NCBI GenBank assembly: GCA_910589035.1
Contig: CAJUSI010000065.1
Coordinates: 1 to 17,310, forward strand
Length of the DNA: 17,310 nucleotides
Source: an uncultured Acetatifactor sp.
Lineage (GTDB): Bacteria > Bacillota > Clostridia > Lachnospirales > Lachnospiraceae
Direction of reading: 5' to 3'
Shown: piece by piece, positions 13,665-17,310 of the stretch
Numbering within the stretch: position 1 is the stretch's first letter
Layout of the letters: every line of letters begins with the position of its first letter
The notes under the pieces: generated by a model
Database searches by the model: none
Told to the model about the DNA's origin: nothing
Seen by the model: the letters and a program-made list of their open reading frames with translations, nothing else
Position numbers and translations under genes: made by a program

Positions 13665-14804
13665 ATGGATATTAAGATACAGGATATTCTGGTACAGGCG
13701 GTGAAGGATGAGGAAATCTCAGATATCTTTCTGGTGGCGGGGCTTCCCCCTACCATGAAAAGCAATGGAAGACAAAGACGTCTGGGTGAGACAATGCTGA
13801 TGCCCGGGATGATCAGGGAGCTGGTGGAACAGATTTACCAGGCGGCAAACCGTGAGAAGATAAGGCTGGAGCGGGGAGAGGATGATGACTTTTCCCTTTC
13901 CATGCCCCGGAAGGATGATTTCCCGGGAGGGCGTTTCCGCGTCAATGTGTTCCGGCAGAGAGGTTCTCTGGCAGCGGTGATCCGGGTGATCCGCTTCGAG
14001 CTTCCCGATCCGGCAAAGCTGGGAATTCCGGAGGAGGTGCTGGAATTTGCGGATAATAAGGTGAACAGCGAGGACAGAACCGGAAGACATGGGGGTCTGG
14101 TGCTGGTGACAGGTGCTGCAGGCACCGGAAAATCCACCACACTGGCCTGTATGATGGACCGGGTAAACAGCACCCGGGACTGCCATATCATTACCATGGA
14201 GGATCCTATTGAATACATTCACAGGCATAAGAAGGCAATTGTCACTCAGAGGGAGATTTCCATCGATACGCCTGGCTATCAGGAGGCCTTGCGGTCCGCG
14301 CTGAGGGAAAGCCCGGATGTCATTCTTCTGGGGGAGATGAGGGACTACGGAACCATGTCAGCGGCGCTTACTGCGGCTGAGACGGGCATCCTGGTATTCA
14401 GTACGCTGCACACCAGCAGCGCTGCGGATACCATCAACCGTATTGTGGATGTATTTCCCGATAAGGAGCAGGCGCGCATCCAGCTTGCCCAGGTGCTGAA
14501 GGTGGTAGTCTGCCAACAGCTGGTGCCCTCCACAAAGAAGGATGAGGAGGGAAATCATGACAGGATTCCGGTATTTGAAATCATGAAAGCCACGGAGGCC
14601 ATCCAGAATATGATCCGGGAGAATAAAGTGAACCAGATCAATTCCGTGATTCAGTCCGGTGCGGGTCTGGGGATGACTACCATGGATGCCAGTCTTTTGA
14701 AGCTGTATCAGGAGAAGAAGATTACAAGAGCGACTGCGCTGAAATACCGTATCCATTACGGATATGAATATATGACGAAACGACTGGGGGGGTCAATTGA
14801 ATAA
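13665..14804 (+). CDS. pilT: PilT-type pilus ATPase
   Basis: The 379-residue product is a secretion ATPase: Walker A GAAGTGKST (150-158), Asp box ITMEDPIEY (176-184), Walker B VILLGEMRD (219-227) and His box STLHT (246-250). AIQNMIRE (312-319) corresponds to the AIRNLIRE motif conserved in PilT retraction ATPases, which assembly ATPases such as PilB lack. It has no PilB-type N-terminal domain. All key residues are present, so an active hexameric motor is expected. GAGAGGTGAC lies before ATG 13665. The stop overlaps the next gene by eight bases. It is the only secretion ATPase in the window, so it either both builds and retracts the fibre or works with a PilB encoded elsewhere. Confidence 0.92.
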   Translation: MDIKIQDILVQAVKDEEISDIFLVAGLPPTMKSNGRQRRLGETMLMPGMIRELVEQIYQAANREKIRLERGEDDDFSLSMPRKDDFPGGRFRVNVFRQRGSLAAVIRVIRFELPDPAKLGIPEEVLEFADNKVNSEDRTGRHGGLVLVTGAAGTGKSTTLACMMDRVNSTRDCHIITMEDPIEYIHRHKKAIVTQREISIDTPGYQEALRSALRESPDVILLGEMRDYGTMSAALTAAETGILVFSTLHTSSAADTINRIVDVFPDKEQARIQLAQVLKVVVCQQLVPSTKKDEEGNHDRIPVFEIMKATEAIQNMIRENKVNQINSVIQSGAGLGMTTMDASLLKLYQEKKITRATALKYRIHYGYEYMTKRLGGSIE

Positions 14805-16029
14805 CTGTTTATATGTTAGCATGTTTGGAGGCTTCTCTCTGACCTGGCTTGGAACGAGACTCGCCGGAGAGGAAAAATCCAGTGAGACGCAGTTTAACTA
14901 TCTGATACAGATGCTGCTTCATAACCGTGAAAAGGGAGTGAGCAGGGATGCGCTGGAAGCGGTTTTGTTTGAGGACAGGGAGATTAACGATATTCATCAT
15001 GCCACAAGGAGTGTGATTTACAATACCAAGAAGAAGCTGAAGGCATTGGGATTGCCGGATGTAAATTATATCAGACAGAAAAAGGGAATGTATTACTGGA
15101 CGGAGGAGATACCGGTGGCGGAGGATGCCACGGAATTTGAAAGGACTATTCAGGAGGCGGAGACGCGGCAGGACCCGGATGAAAAACTTGCGCTGTATCA
15201 GGAGGCCTGTCATTGCTATACGGGAGAATTTCTGCCGGCTCAGGCAGGTGTGCTCTGGGTGGCTCAGGAGGCGAAAAGATACAGGAGCCTGTTCTATTCC
15301 TGTGTGGAAAAGACCGTGGAATTGCTGCGCACGAATAGGGATTTCCTTCAGATGGAGGAGATCGGAATCTATGCGGCAAAGGTGCAGCCGCTGGCTGACT
15401 GGGAGATGGTCACCATGGAGGCGATGATTGCCCTGGGCAGATATGAGGAGGCGGAAAGGTTTTACGAAGAGACGGTGGATCTCTATTTTCGGAGGGCGGG
15501 TGTACATCCTTCCAGGCGGCAGAAGGAGCTTTTCGGCAAGCTGGGAGAGCAGTTTGGCTACCGTCATAATGCATTGGAGGAAATTCAGACAGAACTTGCA
15601 GAGAGCGAACAGGAGGAAAGAGGAGGATACCTATGTCCCTATCCGGTATTTAAGGGGATTTACCGTATGGTTACCCGTATGATGGAAAGGGGAGGCCAGT
15701 CGGTTTATCTGATGCTCTGCATAGTAGTGGACAGCAAGGGGAATCCTATGAGGGACGGCAGTGCGCTGGAGGAGCTGTCCCGGCGTCTGGGAGATGCAAT
15801 ATGGCATTCTGTGCGGCACAGCGATGCCATCAGCAAATACGGAAAGGGACGGTATCTGGTACTTTTGGTCAATACGACCCTTGAGAATTGCAGCATTATT
15901 CAGAAGCGAATAAATGAGAAATTTATTGTAGGACGACAGCGGACAGGAATTAAATATTGTGTGAAGAGTGTGATTTGTTCTCTGGATAAGGGGAGCTATA
16001 CTGCGGGCAAGGGTAAGGAGAAGAAATAA
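14797..16029 (+). CDS. SARP-like winged-helix/BTAD regulator with degenerate GGDEF-like domain
   Basis: The 410-residue product starts at TTG 14797 (GGGGGGG upstream), reading MNNCLYVSMFGGFSLTWLG, the first strand of SARP/AfsR DNA-binding domains. The winged helix covers about 5-105 (ETQFNYLIQMLLHNREKGVSRDALEAVLF). The BTAD helical repeats cover 108-255 (EFERTIQEAE, YTGEFLPAQ, ALGRYEEAERFYEETV, GVHPSRR). Residues about 278-395 look like a GGDEF fold: VFKGIYRMVTRM, LMLCIVVDSKG, LSRRLGDAIWHSVRHSDAISKYGKGRYLVLL. At the signature position it has Gly-Lys-Gly-Arg-Tyr (349-353) instead of GGDEF, so cyclase activity is not expected. It overlaps pilT by eight bases, which suggests coupling and control of this locus. 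Confidence 0.82.
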   Translation: MNNCLYVSMFGGFSLTWLGTRLAGEEKSSETQFNYLIQMLLHNREKGVSRDALEAVLFEDREINDIHHATRSVIYNTKKKLKALGLPDVNYIRQKKGMYYWTEEIPVAEDATEFERTIQEAETRQDPDEKLALYQEACHCYTGEFLPAQAGVLWVAQEAKRYRSLFYSCVEKTVELLRTNRDFLQMEEIGIYAAKVQPLADWEMVTMEAMIALGRYEEAERFYEETVDLYFRRAGVHPSRRQKELFGKLGEQFGYRHNALEEIQTELAESEQEERGGYLCPYPVFKGIYRMVTRMMERGGQSVYLMLCIVVDSKGNPMRDGSALEELSRRLGDAIWHSVRHSDAISKYGKGRYLVLLVNTTLENCSIIQKRINEKFIVGRQRTGIKYCVKSVICSLDKGSYTAGKGKEKK

Positions 16030-16033
16030 GCGA

Positions 16034-16534
16034 ATGAGTAAAGACCAATGCTATTTGGGGACGCCAAACGGTGTGGTGCTATGTGTGGATCATGTAAAAG
16101 CGGGGCAGTTCGGAGGAAGGATGTATCATGCCTATGCTCAGGTACCGAAGGAATTTAAGAACCTGGAGGAAATGCTTTTCGAACAGGAAGAGCTGTATGA
16201 TTTTTTAAATTTTCCGTACCCGGCCACCAATGACCGTACATTTTCTGACGGCACACAGAGAAGAGATATCGTGCAGGAAAGGACAAGGATTATGAGCGAT
16301 AAAGATTTATTGAGCAAACACGGTGATTTGGGAACCTTTATTATACGCGTCCAGCACCGGCAGAACAGCAGCTGGCAGGGAAGAGTTACCTGGACGGAAA
16401 AGGATAAGACGGTTTATTTCCGTTCCGTATGGGAGCTGATCAAGCTGATAGCCGGCGCACTGGATACTGTCAGCGAACCGGAAGAGGGGCAGGAGGAAAT
16501 CTCCTGGCCGGATGAGGAGAAGGGAAAGGAATAA
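16034..16534 (+). CDS. Conserved-looking protein of unknown function
   Basis: The 166-residue product has no signal peptide or membrane segment, so it is predicted cytoplasmic. I do not recognise a named family. Notable parts are LGTPNGVVLCVDHVKAGQF near the start, a charged middle (DKDLLSKHGDLG) and a compact C-terminal block FIIRVQHRQNSSWQGRVTW ... VYFRSVWELIKLI (about 102-141), which looks like a small beta-plus-helix domain and is probably the conserved core. The tail is acidic. It starts 4 bases after the regulator, with an AAGGAGAAG about 13 bases before the ATG, and is the last gene before a terminator. Cotranscription with the regulator suggests a regulatory or assembly role for the pilus-like locus. 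Confidence 0.75.
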   Translation: MSKDQCYLGTPNGVVLCVDHVKAGQFGGRMYHAYAQVPKEFKNLEEMLFEQEELYDFLNFPYPATNDRTFSDGTQRRDIVQERTRIMSDKDLLSKHGDLGTFIIRVQHRQNSSWQGRVTWTEKDKTVYFRSVWELIKLIAGALDTVSEPEEGQEEISWPDEEKGKE

Positions 16535-16543
16535 CGGGAAAAG

Positions 16544-16577
16544 AAAAAAGCCACTGCATTGCTGCAATGGCTTTTTG
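16544..16577. terminator. Bidirectional intrinsic terminator
   Basis: AAAAGCCACTGCA (16546-16558) and TGCAATGGCTTTT (16563-16575) form a stem with one mismatch around a four-base loop, followed by T's on the plus strand and preceded by A's that become T's on the minus strand. It lies between two convergent genes and can serve both. Confidence 0.9.
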
Positions 16578-16588
16578 TGTTCTGCCTA

Positions 16589-16999
16589 TTATTTCTTCTT
16601 GAAGGTCATGCTGGCCGTAACGCCCTCTTCCTCTTCGGTCACGGTGAGCTTGTCGCCATCAATAGTGGCAACCATGACTTCATTATCTGCAGTGGTCATG
16701 GTTACGGTCTTGCCGGAAGCCTTGTAGGTGCCGCTCATCACAAGAGTGGGATCCAGGTCGGACAGATTAAAGTCGAATTTCCCATCGGACTTCAGCTCCC
16801 GATCTACCACGAGATCATCCATGGATTTACCAAGGCTGGTGGCCAGATCCTCCAGATTTACCGACATACCTGCCATGGAAACCTCAGAAAGCTTGTAGGT
16901 TCCGGCTACATCAGCTCCGCCACCGCCGCAGGCCACCAGGCCCATCATGCACACCAGTACCAGCACAAGGCTGATGAATTTTGCAACATTCTTCTTCAT
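16589..16999 (-). CDS. Small lipoprotein (lipocalin-like beta-barrel candidate)
   Basis: The 136-residue product has a lipoprotein signal (MKKNVAKFISLVLVLVCMM, then the lipobox LVAC followed by GGGG; Cys24 is the likely lipidated residue). The mature part is made of short beta strands: AGTYKLSEVSM, DGKFDFNLSDL, MSGTYKASGKTVTMTT, DNEVMVATIDGDKLTVTEE and ASMTFKKK. This repeated GTYxxxG pattern is typical of small lipocalin-like or DUF5640-type lipoproteins of clostridia. The start at 16999 is preceded by AGGAG 9 bases upstream; upstream in-frame codons do not look like a signal peptide. It has its own promoter (17104-17131) and ends at the shared terminator, so it is a single-gene unit. The ligand is unknown. 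Confidence 0.8.
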   Translation of the reverse strand: MKKNVAKFISLVLVLVCMMGLVACGGGGADVAGTYKLSEVSMAGMSVNLEDLATSLGKSMDDLVVDRELKSDGKFDFNLSDLDPTLVMSGTYKASGKTVTMTTADNEVMVATIDGDKLTVTEEEEGVTASMTFKKK

Positions 17000-17036
17000 A
17001 ATACATTTCTCCTTTTTGATTCCTTTTATGTATTTT

Positions 17037-17058
17037 GGTTCTCTGATTTTTAAGAACC
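17037..17058. promoter_or_regulatory. Inverted repeat in the lipoprotein leader
   Basis: GGTTCT (17037-17042) and AGAACC (17053-17058) form a 6-base inverted repeat around ten bases, located in the untranslated leader of the lipoprotein gene. It may be an operator or an mRNA hairpin. Confidence 0.4.
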
Positions 17059-17103
17059 ATGAGCTGCCGCGGGAAGAAAGCATCTTTCCGTGACGCAATG
17101 TCT

Positions 17104-17131
17104 ATTATAGCACCTTTTTTACAATTTACAA
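17104..17131 (-). promoter_or_regulatory. Promoter of the lipoprotein gene
   Basis: On the minus strand TTGTAA (17131-17126), a 16-base spacer and a perfect TATAAT (17109-17104) form a vegetative-type promoter; transcription would start near 17097, giving a leader of about 98 bases that includes the GGTTCT/AGAACC repeat. Confidence 0.75.
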
Positions 17132-17153
17132 GAGTGAAATGAGGGTTTATACT
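17125..17153 (+). promoter_or_regulatory. Divergent promoter candidate pointing off the right edge
   Basis: On the plus strand TTTACA (17125-17130), a 17-base spacer and TATACT (17148-17153) form a plausible promoter. Its -35 overlaps the -35 of the lipoprotein promoter on the opposite strand, so the two would compete. Transcription would start near 17160; no gene follows inside the window. Confidence 0.55.
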
Positions 17154-17159
17154 ATAATT

Positions 17160-17310
17160 TAGCATTTATTAGTTACTTTTCACGGGGTGGGGAAAGTCTA
17201 GCTGGTGATTGTGCAAAATGCTGAATTTAAAAAAATAGTTATCCACTCCAAACCGGCTGAATTTAGGAAAATGTGGATATCGGTCTGATTTTCCGGAACA
17301 GCCGGTTTTC
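17160..17310 (+). other. Repeat- and hairpin-rich edge region, no coding gene seen
   Basis: AAACCGGCTG (17250-17259) pairs with CAGCCGGTTT (17299-17308), and inside it GGAAAAT (17266-17272) pairs with ATTTTCC (17288-17294) around a 15-base loop: a long two-part stem-loop. GCTGAATTTA occurs twice, 36 bases apart (17220-17229 and 17256-17265). TTATCCACT (17239-17247) and TGTGGATAT (17272-17280) each differ by one base from a DnaA box and are oppositely oriented. Open frames here are short and lack start signals. The window ends within the T-rich flank of the large hairpin. Confidence 0.6.

Noticed and set aside
17239..17280. Replication origin signal from DnaA-box-like sequences
   Set aside because: Only two sites, each with one mismatch, without dnaA, dnaN or an AT-rich unwinding cluster; probably coincidental or part of a repeat.

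Overview
The window looks like chromosomal DNA of a Gram-positive anaerobe of the Clostridia, most likely a Lachnospiraceae-type gut bacterium. This is inferred from strong AGGAGG ribosome-binding sites, class B sortase and SipW peptidase genes, EutS/EutP bacterial-microcompartment genes, a SARP-type regulator and moderately high GC in the coding regions. Species cannot be assigned from the sequence alone. No tRNA, rRNA, CRISPR array, phage gene or transposase was seen.

Left part (1-3036). A truncated YciI-like gene (minus) diverges from a frameshifted remnant of a WYL-domain transcription regulator (plus). A short tocopherol-cyclase-family protein follows (934-1590, plus), apparently with an internal in-frame deletion. 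It converges on a minus-strand trio reading from 3036 down to 1594: two tandem EutS/PduU-type shell proteins and the GTPase-like EutP. No other microcompartment gene is present. The trio has a near-consensus promoter (3118-3146), and a striking tandem pair of cre-like palindromes lies between the second eutS and eutP.

Middle part (3037-9903). A 580-base intergenic region holds divergent promoters and a stem-loop-rich leader. It is followed by a co-oriented cell-surface fibre locus: a secreted pilin-like protein, two SipW-dependent (TasA/camelysin-like) secreted proteins, a wall protein ending in a VKTGD sorting signal, a membrane-anchored MucBP-like protein, the SipW signal peptidase and a class B sortase. 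SipW should process the TasA-like precursors and the sortase should anchor or link the VKTGD protein.

Right part (10004-16534), same strand and mostly tightly spaced. It holds a transglutaminase-like lipoprotein, then a minimal type IV pilus/type II secretion-like set: a GspF/PilC platform protein, three small pseudopilin-like proteins and a PilT-type ATPase. Translationally overlapping this is an unusual regulator (SARP-like winged helix, BTAD repeats and a degenerate GGDEF-like domain), then a small protein of unknown function. A bidirectional terminator (16544-16577) closes the run. No PilB, prepilin peptidase or PilM/N/O gene is in the window, so the machine is either reduced or completed elsewhere.

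Right edge (16589-17310). A minus-strand lipoprotein with its own promoter is followed by an overlapping divergent promoter and a hairpin-rich stretch that runs off the window and could be an RNA gene or the end of a repeat.

The most interesting proposition is that 3616-16534 is one functional unit: a sortase/SipW surface fibre joined to a PilT-only pilus-like machine under a SARP-BTAD-degenerate-GGDEF regulator, with a transglutaminase-like lipoprotein at the junction.
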